In this document: positions 8,228-17,097 of the stretch, piece after piece
Layout: each line of letters starts with the position of its first letter
How positions within the stretch are numbered: the first letter of the stretch is position 1
Source of the DNA: Gammaproteobacteria bacterium
GTDB lineage: Bacteria > Pseudomonadota > Gammaproteobacteria > S012-40
Assembly (NCBI GenBank): GCA_029884425.1
Contig: JAOUHV010000016.1
Coordinates: 1-48,444, forward strand
DNA: 48,444 bases
Direction of reading: 5' to 3'
The notes under the pieces: generated by a model
What the model saw: the letters and a program-made list of their open reading frames with translations, nothing else
Databases searched by the model: none
What the model was told of the DNA's origin: nothing
Program-made: the position numbers and the translations under genes

Positions 8228-8998
8228 ATGCGGTTAAGGAACTGTTTTTATATTGGTTTGTTTATGATGTTTTTTCCAGTGATTTTGCTCGCGCAAACTG
8301 CGTCTCATGGCGGCAAAGGTAATAAAGCGCATTGGTCATATGATGGTCAAGAGCGGCCAGAAAACTGGGGTAGTTTGTCGGACGACTATCATTTGTGTGC
8401 CAAGGGTGAGAATCAGTCACCTGTCAATATTGTTGATGCTGCAGAGCATGAGCTAGATGAATTAAAGATGACGTACGATGACGGCGCATCATCGGTTGTC
8501 AATAACGGTCATACCATTCAGGTGAATGCATCTGGCGGTTCGTTAATGGTTGCGGGTAAAAAGTATCAGTTGTTGCAGTACCACTTCCATACTCCAAGCG
8601 AGCACAAGATAGACAGTAAATCCGCGCCGATGGAAGTTCACTTTGTACACAAATCCGAAGACGGCCAGTTGGCTGTTGTTGGTGTGATGATGCGCGAAGG
8701 ACGAGATAGCAGTGGTTTGGATAGAGTTTGGCGAAATATTCCCCGTTCAGAAGGGAAAAGTGTAGGTGTTGAGGGGGATGGAATAATGCCGTCTCATTTG
8801 ATGCCAAAAAATAAGGAATATTTTTTTTACAACGGATCGTTGACAACGCCTCCATGCAGTGAAGGAGTCAGATGGTTTGTTTTGAAAGATGGTATTGAAG
8901 TGTCAGCGTCACAAATTGATCGTTTTAAACAGTTGTTTGCCAAGAATTCTCGGCCAATACAGCCAGTCAATGAACGTCATGTACGTATGATGCAGTAA
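8228..8998 (+). CDS. Alpha-class carbonic anhydrase, exported, inside chemosensory operon 1
   Basis: This 256-aa protein has a signal peptide (RNCFYIGLFMMFFPVILLAQ) and an alpha-carbonic anhydrase domain beginning HWSYDGQERPENWG. The three zinc histidines are visible: H119 and H121 in YHFHTPSEH, and H138 in EVHFVH. The C57 and TPPCSEG cysteines would form the usual disulfide. It should hydrate CO2 to bicarbonate in the periplasm. The ATG at 8228 follows AGAGGTG and begins the signal peptide; a longer frame from 8171 overlaps cheA and is not preferred. It lies 34 bp after cheA and 15 bp before an MCP gene on the same strand, so it is almost certainly co-transcribed with chemosensory genes. Confidence 0.95.
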   Translation: MRLRNCFYIGLFMMFFPVILLAQTASHGGKGNKAHWSYDGQERPENWGSLSDDYHLCAKGENQSPVNIVDAAEHELDELKMTYDDGASSVVNNGHTIQVNASGGSLMVAGKKYQLLQYHFHTPSEHKIDSKSAPMEVHFVHKSEDGQLAVVGVMMREGRDSSGLDRVWRNIPRSEGKSVGVEGDGIMPSHLMPKNKEYFFYNGSLTTPPCSEGVRWFVLKDGIEVSASQIDRFKQLFAKNSRPIQPVNERHVRMMQ

Positions 8999-9013
8999 AT
9001 TGAGGAATATATA

Positions 9014-10702
9014 ATGAATACGTTTAGAAATTTCAAAGTCGCGACAAAAATGTTCATTGCTCTGGGAATACCATTGACTATGTTGATTTTGGTGGCAGCA
9101 GTGTCGGTGGTTAAGGTTTCGTCAATCGAGGATGAAATTCGGGCAGTTGCCGAAACTGATATGCCATTGATCAGCATGATCACCATGCTGAGTGAGAAGC
9201 AGTTGGAGGTGAATCTTAATCTTGCCAATGCACTTCGGCATGGTGAATTGATGGGTTCAAGTGAGCGCTCAGCCAGAGGGTTTGCTGAGGCCGAGAAAGC
9301 TCTCGAAGAAACCATGGATTCTATTGTTGATGACATGAAGAAGTTGGATGGTTTTATCGCTGATCGATCTTCATTAACACACTCCGATTCGATTGCTGCT
9401 GAGTTGAATCGCTTGAAGATTGAGCTTGGGAAAATTGAAAAAGACTTTGAAGAGGTTCATGTCGAGATTAATGGTGTTATTTCCTCCTTTCACAAGGGTG
9501 ATATTGCCGGTGCGATGTCCAAAGCTGAGCGCGTAGAAAAAATGGATGCTGACATTGATGAGGCGATGAAGGCGATGCTCGCCGAGGTGGAAAAATTCAC
9601 CGCTGAAGCGGTTGAAACGGCAGACAGGGATGCTGTGGCTGCGGTTAAGTCATCGATTATTTTGTCGCTGATTGCTGTGATTGTTTCTGTGACATTTGGC
9701 TGGTTTTTTGTTCAGGGAATCACAAAGCCAATGCGTGAAATGCAGCACCTGGCTGATCGTATGGCGCATGGCGATATCAGTGGTGATTTGCCAGACTTTG
9801 GCGGTGATGAAGTAGGAAAGACCGCTGCCTCCATTAATCAGTTTGTTGGCAAGCTACGCTCGACCCTGGAAGAAGTTATCGTGGCGGTGGGTAATATTGC
9901 CTCGGCGTCTGAGCAGTTGAGCTCGTCATCACAAACATTGGCCGAGGGTGCCAGTGAGCAGGCTGCCAGCGTTGAAGAAACCAGTGCATCACTGGAGCAA
10001 ATGACTGCAACGATTGGCCAAAATACGGATAACGCCAAGGCTACGGAAGATATGGCCACCAAGGCGGCAAGACAGGCCGAAGAAGGCGGTGGTGCCGTTC
10101 GTGATACGGTCAAGGCAATGCATCAAGTTGCAGAGAAAATCGGCTTCATTGAAGACATTGCTTACAAAACCAATTTGCTGGCACTTAATGCCGCCATTGA
10201 AGCTGCTCGTGCCGGTGAGCATGGTAAAGGTTTTGCGGTTGTTGCCGACGAAGTGCGTAAACTGGCTGAACGCAGTCAGGTTTCTGCACAAGAAATCAGT
10301 GAGCTGGCGGGTGACAGCGTGAAAGTTGCCGAACGTGCCGGTGGCTTGCTGGAAGAGATTGTTCCCGGAATCAAGAAGACCGCAGATCTGGTGCAGGAAA
10401 TTTCTGCTTCATCGGCGGAACAGGAAGCCGGCGTCAGTCAAGTAGCTACGGCTATGGAACAGCTTGATAAAGTGTCGCAACAAAGTGCCTCATCGTCTGA
10501 GGAGTTATCGGCGACAGCAGAAGAGTTAAGTGCGCAGGCTGAACAGTTGCGTGCTGCGGTGGACTTCTTCAAGTTGGGTGACCGCCAGCCTAAAGTAAAA
10601 ACCAGAACTTCCTCCGGTGGCGGTGAGCGCAGTAAACCCCGTAATAACACAACGACCAAAGTAATTGAGGATGACTTTGAGCCTATCAAAGGAGTGGGCT
10701 GA
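9014..10702 (+). CDS. Transmembrane methyl-accepting chemotaxis protein (operon 1)
   Basis: This 562-aa receptor has a first membrane segment at about residues 13-35, a mostly helical acidic periplasmic region at 36-211 (four-helix-bundle type) and a second membrane segment at about 212-233. A HAMP domain follows to about 286, then the signalling domain with tip [26 protein letters not shown]. The C-terminal tail ends in FEPIKGVG and lacks the aromatic CheR-tethering pentapeptide seen in the operon-2 receptor. It directly follows the carbonic anhydrase gene and overlaps the next cheW by one base. The periplasmic placement means it could sense a product or substrate of that enzyme, such as bicarbonate or pH; this is inference only. 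Confidence 0.93.
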   Translation: MNTFRNFKVATKMFIALGIPLTMLILVAAVSVVKVSSIEDEIRAVAETDMPLISMITMLSEKQLEVNLNLANALRHGELMGSSERSARGFAEAEKALEETMDSIVDDMKKLDGFIADRSSLTHSDSIAAELNRLKIELGKIEKDFEEVHVEINGVISSFHKGDIAGAMSKAERVEKMDADIDEAMKAMLAEVEKFTAEAVETADRDAVAAVKSSIILSLIAVIVSVTFGWFFVQGITKPMREMQHLADRMAHGDISGDLPDFGGDEVGKTAASINQFVGKLRSTLEEVIVAVGNIASASEQLSSSSQTLAEGASEQAASVEETSASLEQMTATIGQNTDNAKATEDMATKAARQAEEGGGAVRDTVKAMHQVAEKIGFIEDIAYKTNLLALNAAIEAARAGEHGKGFAVVADEVRKLAERSQVSAQEISELAGDSVKVAERAGGLLEEIVPGIKKTADLVQEISASSAEQEAGVSQVATAMEQLDKVSQQSASSSEELSATAEELSAQAEQLRAAVDFFKLGDRQPKVKTRTSSGGGERSKPRNNTTTKVIEDDFEPIKGVG

Positions 10703-11229
10703 TGGTTCGCATGACGGTCAATGCCTCTGCTGAAGAAGATCGCGGTAAGTATTTGTCGTTCAGCATAGGCAAGGAAAACTTTGCGGTCGATATTTTAGGG
10801 GTTCGCGAGATCATTGAATTTTCCGAAGCGGTGGTGACGTCTGTTCCTTTGATGCCCACCGCCATTTTGGGAGTGATGAATCTGCGTGGCAAGGCAGTGC
10901 CGGTGGTTGATTTGGGGGCCCGTCTGACGGGTAATTCAGCCACCATATCTCGACGCAGTTGTATCGTGATTACCGAAGCGAGCAATGACCAGTTCAGCAT
11001 GGAACTAGGGTTGTTGGTTGATTCGGTACGCGAGGTGATGGAAATTCATTCGAATCAATTGGAACCCACCCCCTCCTTTGGTGAAGGCATCAGCACGGAG
11101 TTTATTTCCGGCATGGGGCGGGTCGGTGAACGGTTTGTCATGTTGCTGAATATTGGGCGCGTGGTGAGCATGAAGGATTTGATGCAGCTTCGAGGCGAAC
11201 ATCTTAGTCCGGAAAAGGGGGTAGCATGA
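10702..11229 (+). CDS. cheW: CheW-type coupling protein, first copy (operon 1)
   Basis: This 175-aa protein is a single CheW domain (KYLSFSIGKENFAVDILGVREIIE, then GVMNLRGKAVPVVDLGARL). It links receptors to CheA. Its ATG overlaps the MCP stop (TGATG) and its stop overlaps the next cheW start (ATGA), so the three genes are translationally coupled. The NLRG motif of the receptor- and kinase-binding surface is intact. It is one of two adjacent CheW copies, which differ enough to have distinct partners, perhaps one for each of the two MCPs in this operon. Confidence 0.93.
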   Translation: MVRMTVNASAEEDRGKYLSFSIGKENFAVDILGVREIIEFSEAVVTSVPLMPTAILGVMNLRGKAVPVVDLGARLTGNSATISRRSCIVITEASNDQFSMELGLLVDSVREVMEIHSNQLEPTPSFGEGISTEFISGMGRVGERFVMLLNIGRVVSMKDLMQLRGEHLSPEKGVA

Positions 11230-11765
11230 CAGCCGTAGAACAGTTTGGGAATGTTTCGGATTCGTTGGCAGAGTCAGGCTCAGAGAAATATTTATCATTT
11301 GTTGCTGATCGTAAAAACTATGGCGTGGCGATTTGCCGCATCAAAGAAATCATTGAGCAGTGCTCAGTGACTCGAGTCCCCTTGTCGCCAGATTATATTC
11401 GCGGAGTGATTAATTTGCGTGGTCGCGTGGTTCCTGTGGTGGATTTGTCCGCTAGATTGGGCGGGCCAGTGACGCAGGTTGGAAAGCGAAGCTGCATAGT
11501 TATCGTTGAAGTTCTGGCCGAAGAAGAATCCGTAGAAATTGGTTTTATGGTGGACGGTGTGACTGAGGTTGTGTCACTGAATGATGATCTTGTTGAGACT
11601 GCGCCATCTTTCGGACTGAATTTGCGACCGGACTTTGTGAGCGGCATGGGAAAAACCGACAGTGGCGTGATGGTGTTACTGAATGTAGAAACTGTTTTGT
11701 CGGTAAATGAGTTGGCTGATGCGTGTGAGCAGCACTCTACGCAAATCGTACGTGGTGCAGCTTGA
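11226..11765 (+). CDS. cheW: CheW-type coupling protein, second copy (operon 1)
   Basis: This 179-aa protein is a single CheW domain (KYLSFVADRKNYGVAICRIKEIIEQ, then GVINLRGRVVPVVDLSARLGG) with an N-terminal extension of about 18 residues. Its start overlaps the stop of the preceding cheW by 4 bp. It has the same NLRG motif as its neighbour. It ends 23 bp before cheR. Tandem cheW genes occur in many complex chemosensory operons; whether this copy joins the same array or swaps with the first cannot be told from sequence. Confidence 0.93.
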   Translation: MTAVEQFGNVSDSLAESGSEKYLSFVADRKNYGVAICRIKEIIEQCSVTRVPLSPDYIRGVINLRGRVVPVVDLSARLGGPVTQVGKRSCIVIVEVLAEEESVEIGFMVDGVTEVVSLNDDLVETAPSFGLNLRPDFVSGMGKTDSGVMVLLNVETVLSVNELADACEQHSTQIVRGAA

Positions 11766-11788
11766 CGTTGACTGAGGCAGGATGAAGT

Positions 11789-12637
11789 GTGGTAACAGAA
11801 ACGATCAGTGACGCAGAGTTTAGTCGAATACAGCAAGTGATGTTTGAGCGAGTGGGTGTGACTATTGGCTCAGCCAAGCGTGCGCTGGTGGTTGGGCGTT
11901 TGTCGCGTCGTCTACGGCATTTCAATTTGAAATCATATACTGAATATTTGAAGTTAGTAGAGCGCCAGGGATCGGAAGGCGAATGGCAAGTTATGATGGA
12001 TTTGCTGACTACTCACGAGACCTATTTTTTTCGCGAGCCCAAGCATTTTGAATTCCTGAATAGAGTTATCAAAGAACGCTCTAGCCGACGCGAGACTTTT
12101 CGTGTGTGGAGTGCCGCGTGTTCCAGTGGGGAGGAAGCGTATAGTATTGCCATGACGCTGGCTGATTCGGCAGTTTCCCTGGATTGGCAGGTGTTTGCCA
12201 GCGATGTTAGTCGTCGCATGGTCGATGAATCTCGTCAGGGGGTCTATCCTCAAAGTCGGGTAGCCAAGGTCTCACCAAGTGTTCTTGAGCGTCATTTCTT
12301 ACGCGGAGTGCGTAGTCAGGCAGGAAATTATTTGGTGTCTGCCGATTTGCGCAAGCGCATGGAATTTCACCAGATGAATTTGAACGAAAATATCGATAGT
12401 GAAGTAGGCCATTTTGATTTTATTTTTTTACGCAACGTATTGATCTATTTTAATGCGGAACAGAAAAAACAAATTGTGAAACGACTGGTGGCGCATCTTA
12501 AATATAACGGGTACTTGTTGGTGGGCCATTCCGAAACGCTGAACGGTGTCTCTGATGCAGTTGTGGCGACGGCTCCGTCCATTTATCAACGGCGCAGTGT
12601 GGCTAGTTCGCAGCAAGTTGCGGGCATGAATGGTTGA
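11789..12637 (+). CDS. cheR: Chemoreceptor glutamate methyltransferase CheR (operon 1)
   Basis: This 282-aa protein has the CheR N-terminal helical domain ([22 protein letters not shown]) and a SAM-dependent catalytic domain with [30 protein letters not shown] and LLVGHSETL. It methylates glutamates on receptors. The beta-subdomain loop reads [10 protein letters not shown] and lacks the G-x-G insertion of pentapeptide-dependent CheRs, which agrees with the operon-1 receptors lacking a tethering tail. The start is a GTG preceded by CAGGATG (11778-11784). It precedes cheB in the usual adaptation pair. Confidence 0.94.
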   Translation: MVTETISDAEFSRIQQVMFERVGVTIGSAKRALVVGRLSRRLRHFNLKSYTEYLKLVERQGSEGEWQVMMDLLTTHETYFFREPKHFEFLNRVIKERSSRRETFRVWSAACSSGEEAYSIAMTLADSAVSLDWQVFASDVSRRMVDESRQGVYPQSRVAKVSPSVLERHFLRGVRSQAGNYLVSADLRKRMEFHQMNLNENIDSEVGHFDFIFLRNVLIYFNAEQKKQIVKRLVAHLKYNGYLLVGHSETLNGVSDAVVATAPSIYQRRSVASSQQVAGMNG

Positions 12638-12656
12638 TGTTTTCAGGAAAGATGGC

Positions 12657-13742
12657 ATGACGAAAACCAAAGTGTTGATCGTGGATGATTCTGCGGTAGT
12701 TAGACAAGTGCTCAGTTCCATTTTGAACAAAGATCCTTCGCTGGAAGTGATAGGTGCGGTTGTTGACCCGATTTTGGCGATGAAGCGCATGGAAATGGAT
12801 TGGCCCGATGTGATCGTATTGGACATCGAAATGCCGCGCATGGATGGAATTACGTTTTTAACGCAGATTATGCAGCAGCGGCCAACGCCGGTGGTTATTT
12901 GTTCGACCCTGACTGAAAAAGGCACGGAAACGGCCATGCAGGCCATGGCGGCTGGTGCGGTTGATATTGTCACCAAGCCCAAAATCGGGTTGAAAGATTT
13001 TTTTGAGGAAGAAGCATCCATGCTGGTCCAAGCTGTCAAAGGGGCGGCCAAAGGGCGCTTGATGGCCATGCGCCAATTGGCGGCTAAGCGTGCTGGAACG
13101 ATGCGTCCAGCACCCGTGTTGAAAACAGCCCCGTCGCGCGAAGGTGCAATGGCCCGAACTACCCAGGGCGTGGTTGCGATTGGAACCTCGACGGGGGGGA
13201 CGCAGGCGCTGGAGTTGGTGCTGAGTTCGTTGCCATTGGGGGCGCCAGGAATTGTGGTGGTGCAGCACATGCCGGAAAAGTTTACCGCCGCATTTGCTCA
13301 GCGGTTGGATAGTTTGTGTGAGCTGGAAGTGATGGAGGCCAAGGACGGCGATCATGTGATTCCCGGTCGGGTGTTGATCGCACCCGGTGGTCGACACATG
13401 CGCCTGCAGCGCAGCGGCGCCCGCTATTGCGTCGAGGTTTTCGATGGTCCGCAGGTGAACCGTCATCGGCCTTCGGTGGATGTGTTATTTCGTTCGGTGA
13501 CCAAGGTGGCTGGGCAAAATGCCCTGGGGGTGATCATGACCGGCATGGGTGATGATGGTGCACACGCCATGAAGGAAATGCATGATAGAGGTATACATAC
13601 CATTGCCCAAAACGAGGAGACCTGCGTGGTTTACGGCATGCCAGCTGAAGCCGTCAAATTACAGGCGGTGGACGATATTGTGCCATTGGACGATATTTCC
13701 AGTCACATCATGCGCTTTGGTTCCAGGCACGGCGTTTTATGA
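12657..13742 (+). CDS. cheB: Chemoreceptor methylesterase/deamidase CheB (operon 1)
   Basis: This 361-aa protein has a receiver domain (D10/D11, phospho-acceptor D56 in [11 protein letters not shown]) and a C-terminal methylesterase domain. Catalytic-triad segments [10 protein letters not shown] (Ser), VQHMPEKF (His) and TGMGDDGA (Asp) are present. I chose the ATG at 12657 because AGGAAAG lies 5 bases upstream; an ATG at 12630 overlapping cheR is in frame but less likely. Phosphorylation by CheA should activate removal of methyl groups from receptors. It is the last gene of operon 1. Confidence 0.95.
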   Translation: MTKTKVLIVDDSAVVRQVLSSILNKDPSLEVIGAVVDPILAMKRMEMDWPDVIVLDIEMPRMDGITFLTQIMQQRPTPVVICSTLTEKGTETAMQAMAAGAVDIVTKPKIGLKDFFEEEASMLVQAVKGAAKGRLMAMRQLAAKRAGTMRPAPVLKTAPSREGAMARTTQGVVAIGTSTGGTQALELVLSSLPLGAPGIVVVQHMPEKFTAAFAQRLDSLCELEVMEAKDGDHVIPGRVLIAPGGRHMRLQRSGARYCVEVFDGPQVNRHRPSVDVLFRSVTKVAGQNALGVIMTGMGDDGAHAMKEMHDRGIHTIAQNEETCVVYGMPAEAVKLQAVDDIVPLDDISSHIMRFGSRHGVL

Positions 13743-13753
13743 TCGAAAATCAT

Positions 13754-13786
13754 GGTCGGGGCCGGGGCCCTGGCCGCATTTTGTTT
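13754..13786 (+). terminator. Probable terminator after chemosensory operon 1
   Basis: A GC-rich imperfect inverted repeat (13754-13775, pairing with two G-T wobbles around a very short loop) is followed by GCATTTTGTTT. It lies 11 bp after the cheB stop and before the argJ promoter. No folding energy was computed. Confidence 0.5.
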
Positions 13787-13807
13787 GCAACAGCTATTGC
13801 GACTGTT

Positions 13808-13816
13808 TGATATAAT
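13808..13816 (+). promoter_or_regulatory. Extended -10 promoter for argJ
   Basis: TGATATAAT is a perfect extended -10 element (TGnTATAAT), 35 bp before the argJ start. No good -35 box is seen at 16-18 bp, which is usual for this promoter class. The argJ ribosome site AAGGTG is at 13842-13847. Confidence 0.65.
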
Positions 13817-13851
13817 CGCCGGGTTTGTCACTTTCAAACTTAAGGTGAATT

Positions 13852-15072
13852 ATGGCTGTTGCCTATCCTGGATTACCTGTGTTGTTGCCTGTTGCGGGGG
13901 TGCGTGTAGCTACCGTTGCGGCGGGAATCAAGTACGCCGATCGCCGTGATCTGGTGCTGTTCGAATTGTGCGAAGGTTCGACCGTCGCAGGCGTGTTTAC
14001 CCGTAACGCGTTTTGCGCGGCACCGGTGGTTCGCAGCCGGGATCATCTGGCCGAAGCCACGCCCCGTTATTGGCTGATCAATACCGGCAACGCCAACGCC
14101 GGCACCGGCGAAAAAGGCGCGCAGGACGCGCTGCACACCTGCGAGCAGTTGGCCAAGGTTGCCGGCTGTGCGACCAATCAAGTCTTGCCATTTTCAACCG
14201 GCGTCATCGGGGAACCCCTGCCAGTGGCTAAAATCGTCGCCGCCATGCCCAAACTGCTGGGCGCGTTGACGGCGGACGGCTGGAAGGACGCAGCCCATGG
14301 CATTATGACCACCGATACCGTGCCCAAAGGTGCCACCCGGGAAGTTGTCATCGGTGGCAAAACCGTGCGTTTTACCGGTATCTCCAAAGGGGCGGGCATG
14401 ATTCGCCCCAACATGGCGACCATGCTGGGTTTTGTTGCCTGTGACGCCGCGGTCGAAGCCTCAACGCTGCAGTTGGCCCTGAGCCGTGCCGCCGACAAAT
14501 CATTTAACTGCATCACCATCGACGGTGACACCTCGACCAATGATTCCTGCATGCTGGTGGCAACCGGCCGTGCGGGTAATGCGCTGATTGATGACCACAA
14601 CAGTGACGACTACGCCATTTTTGAGGAAACCCTGATCAGCATTTGCGAAGAATTGGCCAAGCTGATCGTGCGTGATGGCGAAGGTGCGACCAAGTTTATT
14701 ACCGTCAACGTCAACCAGGGCATTAACGAAGTAGAGTGCGAAGAAATCGCCTACGCCATCGCCCATTCTCCGTTAGTCAAAACGGCATTTTTTGCCTCTG
14801 ATCCCAATTGGGGACGAATTTTGGCGGCGATTGGTCGCGCCAATGTGCCGGCATTGGATCTGGACACGATCGATGTGTACCTTGATGATGTTTGCATCGT
14901 CCGCAACGGTGGTCGTGCGGCGGACTATACCGAGCAGGCGGGACAGACGGTCATGAAGCGCCAGGAAATTACCATTCGTGTTGAGCTGGGGCGGGGAAGT
15001 ATGTCGGCGACGGTTTGGACCTGTGACTTCTCATACGACTACGTGCGAATCAACGCCGAATATCGCAGTTGA
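13852..15072 (+). CDS. argJ: Bifunctional ornithine acetyltransferase / N-acetylglutamate synthase ArgJ
   Basis: This 406-aa protein matches ArgJ through its length. It contains NTGNANAGTGEKG, STGVIGEPLP, and the autoproteolysis site RPNMATMLGF, where T190 becomes the N-terminal nucleophile of the beta chain. SDPNWGRILAAIGR follows in the C-terminal half. It transfers acetyl from N-acetylornithine to glutamate in the cyclic arginine pathway, and in bifunctional forms can also use acetyl-CoA; sequence alone does not settle whether this one is bifunctional. It has its own promoter and lies 110 bp after chemosensory operon 1. GC content is visibly higher than in the preceding operon. Confidence 0.95.
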   Translation: MAVAYPGLPVLLPVAGVRVATVAAGIKYADRRDLVLFELCEGSTVAGVFTRNAFCAAPVVRSRDHLAEATPRYWLINTGNANAGTGEKGAQDALHTCEQLAKVAGCATNQVLPFSTGVIGEPLPVAKIVAAMPKLLGALTADGWKDAAHGIMTTDTVPKGATREVVIGGKTVRFTGISKGAGMIRPNMATMLGFVACDAAVEASTLQLALSRAADKSFNCITIDGDTSTNDSCMLVATGRAGNALIDDHNSDDYAIFEETLISICEELAKLIVRDGEGATKFITVNVNQGINEVECEEIAYAIAHSPLVKTAFFASDPNWGRILAAIGRANVPALDLDTIDVYLDDVCIVRNGGRAADYTEQAGQTVMKRQEITIRVELGRGSMSATVWTCDFSYDYVRINAEYRS

Positions 15073-15087
15073 TCTTGGGGTCAATGG

Positions 15088-15122
15088 CTCAGCGTCCCTT
15101 GCCAAACGGCTGGGGCGCTGAG
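15088..15122 (+). other. Hairpin between argJ and ispH
   Basis: CTCAGCGTCCC (15088-15098) pairs with GGGGCGCTGAG (15112-15122), giving an 11-bp stem with one T-G wobble and a 13-nt loop. No T-tract follows, so it is not a typical intrinsic terminator. It may limit read-through, stabilise the mRNA end or have a regulatory role. Confidence 0.45.
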
Positions 15123-15172
15123 GCGCAAACTGGACGAGACACGTCCAAACAATCAATAAGATAGAGGCAGCC

Positions 15173-16120
15173 ATGCAAGTGATGTTAGCCAATCCCCGAG
15201 GATTCTGTGCCGGGGTTGATCGGGCCATTGAAATCGTTGAACGTGCCTTGGAACTGTTCGGTGCGCCCATTTATGTGCGTCACGAGGTGGTGCATAACAA
15301 ATTTGTAGTCGACGGATTGCGCGCCAAGGGCGCGGTGTTTGTTGATGAACTGGATGAAGTGCCTGACGACCAAACGGTGATTTTCAGCGCCCATGGTGTG
15401 TCGCAGGCGGTGCGTGCCGAGGCGGATCGCCGCGGGCTGAGAGTGTTTGATGCCACCTGTCCTCTGGTGACTAAAGTGCACCTGGAAGTGGCTCGCCACC
15501 AACGGTCGGACAAGGAAATTATCCTGATCGGTCATGCCGGACATCCAGAAGTGGAAGGGACGCTGGGCCAGTTCAACGAGCATCTGCGCAAGGGGGCCAT
15601 TTATCTGGTAGAGACTCCCGAGGATGTAGCGACCCTGCAGGTCAATGACCCGGACAATTTGTGCTATGTCAGTCAGACGACCTTGTCGATGGATGATACT
15701 GCCGAAGTCATCGCCGCGTTGCGCGCGCGTTTTCCCAGCATCGAAGGGCCGAAAAAAGATGACATTTGTTATGCCACGCAAAATCGACAGGAAGCGGTCA
15801 AAGAACTTGCGCAGCGTTGCCAGGTGATTCTGGTAGTGGGTTCGCCCAATAGCTCAAACTCCAATCGCCTGCGTGAAGTGGCCGAGCGGGCCGGAGCACG
15901 CGCCTACCTGATTGATAACTCTCAGGCGATTGATCTGGCCTGGTTTGGGGCATCTGATACGGTGGGCGTGACTGCTGGTGCTTCTGCGCCGGAGGTGTTG
16001 GTCAAGCAGGTCATTGAGCGGCTGAAATCTGCCGGTGTGGTTGGCGTGGAGGAGCTTAAAGGCCGCGAGGAAAACGTGGTTTTTGCCTTACCCAGAGAGT
16101 TAAAACCACAGCAGGCATAA
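15173..16120 (+). CDS. ispH: 4-hydroxy-3-methylbut-2-enyl diphosphate reductase IspH (LytB)
   Basis: This 315-aa protein is the last enzyme of the MEP isoprenoid pathway, reducing HMBPP to IPP and DMAPP. The three iron-sulfur cysteines are at C12 (PRGFCAGV), C96 (DATCPLV) and C199 ([11 protein letters not shown]). [19 protein letters not shown] and [13 protein letters not shown] are also present. The start follows AGAGG. It is separated from argJ by a 100-bp spacer with a hairpin and is followed by a strong terminator. In many gammaproteobacteria ispH lies beside lspA and fkpB; it does not here. Confidence 0.97.
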   Translation: MQVMLANPRGFCAGVDRAIEIVERALELFGAPIYVRHEVVHNKFVVDGLRAKGAVFVDELDEVPDDQTVIFSAHGVSQAVRAEADRRGLRVFDATCPLVTKVHLEVARHQRSDKEIILIGHAGHPEVEGTLGQFNEHLRKGAIYLVETPEDVATLQVNDPDNLCYVSQTTLSMDDTAEVIAALRARFPSIEGPKKDDICYATQNRQEAVKELAQRCQVILVVGSPNSSNSNRLREVAERAGARAYLIDNSQAIDLAWFGASDTVGVTAGASAPEVLVKQVIERLKSAGVVGVEELKGREENVVFALPRELKPQQA

Positions 16121-16141
16121 TCCTTTCTGAACACCTATTTG

Positions 16142-16195
16142 GCCGGGTGATTTGCCCGGCAGTCCTTTGAAAAGCCGCAATTGCGGCTTTTTCTC
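16142..16195 (+). terminator. Intrinsic terminator after ispH
   Basis: Two hairpins lie in a row: GCCGGG / CCCGGC (16142-16160), then the perfect 10-bp palindrome AAAGCCGCAA / TTGCGGCTTT (16171-16190) running into further T residues. The second is a classic rho-independent terminator. Confidence 0.9.
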
Positions 16196-16205
16196 GTTTT
16201 AGCCT

Positions 16206-16232
16206 TAAGAAAAAAAATAGCTGTGTCGATAC
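16206..16232 (+). promoter_or_regulatory. Sigma-28 (FliA)-like promoter ahead of chemosensory operon 2
   Basis: TAAG (16206-16209), a 15-bp A-rich spacer and GTCGATAC (16225-16232) match the FliA consensus at 3 of 4 and 6 of 8 bases with exact spacing. It lies just after the ispH terminator and 108 bp before the STAS gene. It is weaker than the operon-1 site. Confidence 0.4.
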
Positions 16233-16340
16233 GCGCCCTAGGGAAGTCAAAACTGTGCGGTTTGATTTTTTGCATGGCACGCTTTTTTCATTCAAAGAAA
16301 AAGGCGACAGATGTGACAAAGGTCGAATGCGGAGGTCCGT

Positions 16341-16658
16341 ATGGACGAGCAACACGAGCCTGAACAGGTCGAGTCAAAGCAAGTTAAAAAAATGGTCATC
16401 ACCTGCGAGTCCAACGTGGACATCAGCGTAGCCAAAGATTTTTACGAATTGCTAATGCAGGCATTAGCAGAAAGACAGCTGGTAGAAATTGACGCATCAC
16501 AAGTGGAGCGAGTGGATGGCTCCATTCTGCAACTGTTATATGCCTTTTGGAAAGAGGCGGGCCAAATTGGACTGCCCGTTAGTTTCAAGGCGGCATCAAC
16601 ATCGTTTGTAACTTCAGCCAGATTATTGGGTATGGATAAGTCGATGAACTTATCCTGA
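16341..16658 (+). CDS. STAS-domain protein, anti-sigma-antagonist-like (operon 2)
   Basis: This 105-aa protein has about 15 polar N-terminal residues and then a STAS domain (VEIDASQVERVDGSILQLLYAF). Unlike the operon-1 STAS protein it keeps a serine in the position corresponding to the SpoIIAA phosphoserine (DGSI). The start has a good site (CGGAGG, ending 7 bases upstream). It is the first gene of operon 2, 70 bp before cheY. No partner kinase or anti-sigma factor gene is visible in the window, so its role in this pathway is unknown. Confidence 0.85.
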   Translation: MDEQHEPEQVESKQVKKMVITCESNVDISVAKDFYELLMQALAERQLVEIDASQVERVDGSILQLLYAFWKEAGQIGLPVSFKAASTSFVTSARLLGMDKSMNLS

Positions 16659-16728
16659 AGAAGTGTGCGTTTTATTTGCAGGATGCAACTGCCGATAGGT
16701 CTAAAAGCAAAGTGTTAGGAGATGGAGA

Positions 16729-17091
16729 ATGGCAAAGATTCTTGCTGTAGATGACTCAGCTTCCATGAGACAAATGGTGGCTTTCACCCTCAAAGGAGCT
16801 GGGCATGAAGTGGTCGAAGCAGGCGATGGTGTGCAGGCGTTGGCCGTGGCCAAAAATGGAAAAGTTGATCTGGTGCTAACCGACGTCAATATGCCCAACA
16901 TGGATGGCATCACCCTGATCAAAGAATTGCGTGCGTTGCCCGCATACAAATTTGTACCGATCTTGACGCTGACCACGGAATCCGGCCAGGACAAAAAAAT
17001 GGAAGGAAAAACGGCAGGTGCGACCGGATGGATAGTTAAGCCGTTCAGTCCAGACCAATTATTGGCGACGATAAAAAAAGTGCTGGGGTAA
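16729..17091 (+). CDS. cheY: CheY-type response regulator (operon 2)
   Basis: This 120-aa single receiver domain has D8/D9, phospho-acceptor D52 (TDVNMPNMDG), T82 and K104 (IVKPF). It is very similar to the operon-1 CheY. The start follows AGGAGATGGAGA. It ends 6 bp before cheA, its expected phosphodonor. The gene order STAS-cheY-cheA-cheW resembles the beginning of the Pseudomonas aeruginosa che2 cluster (cheY2-cheA2), in which the output is not simple flagellar control. Confidence 0.93.
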   Translation: MAKILAVDDSASMRQMVAFTLKGAGHEVVEAGDGVQALAVAKNGKVDLVLTDVNMPNMDGITLIKELRALPAYKFVPILTLTTESGQDKKMEGKTAGATGWIVKPFSPDQLLATIKKVLG

Positions 17092-17097
17092 TCGGCC

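Noticed and set aside
15088-15122. Terminator between argJ and ispH
   Set aside because: The stem is good but no T-tract follows, so it is listed only as a hairpin.
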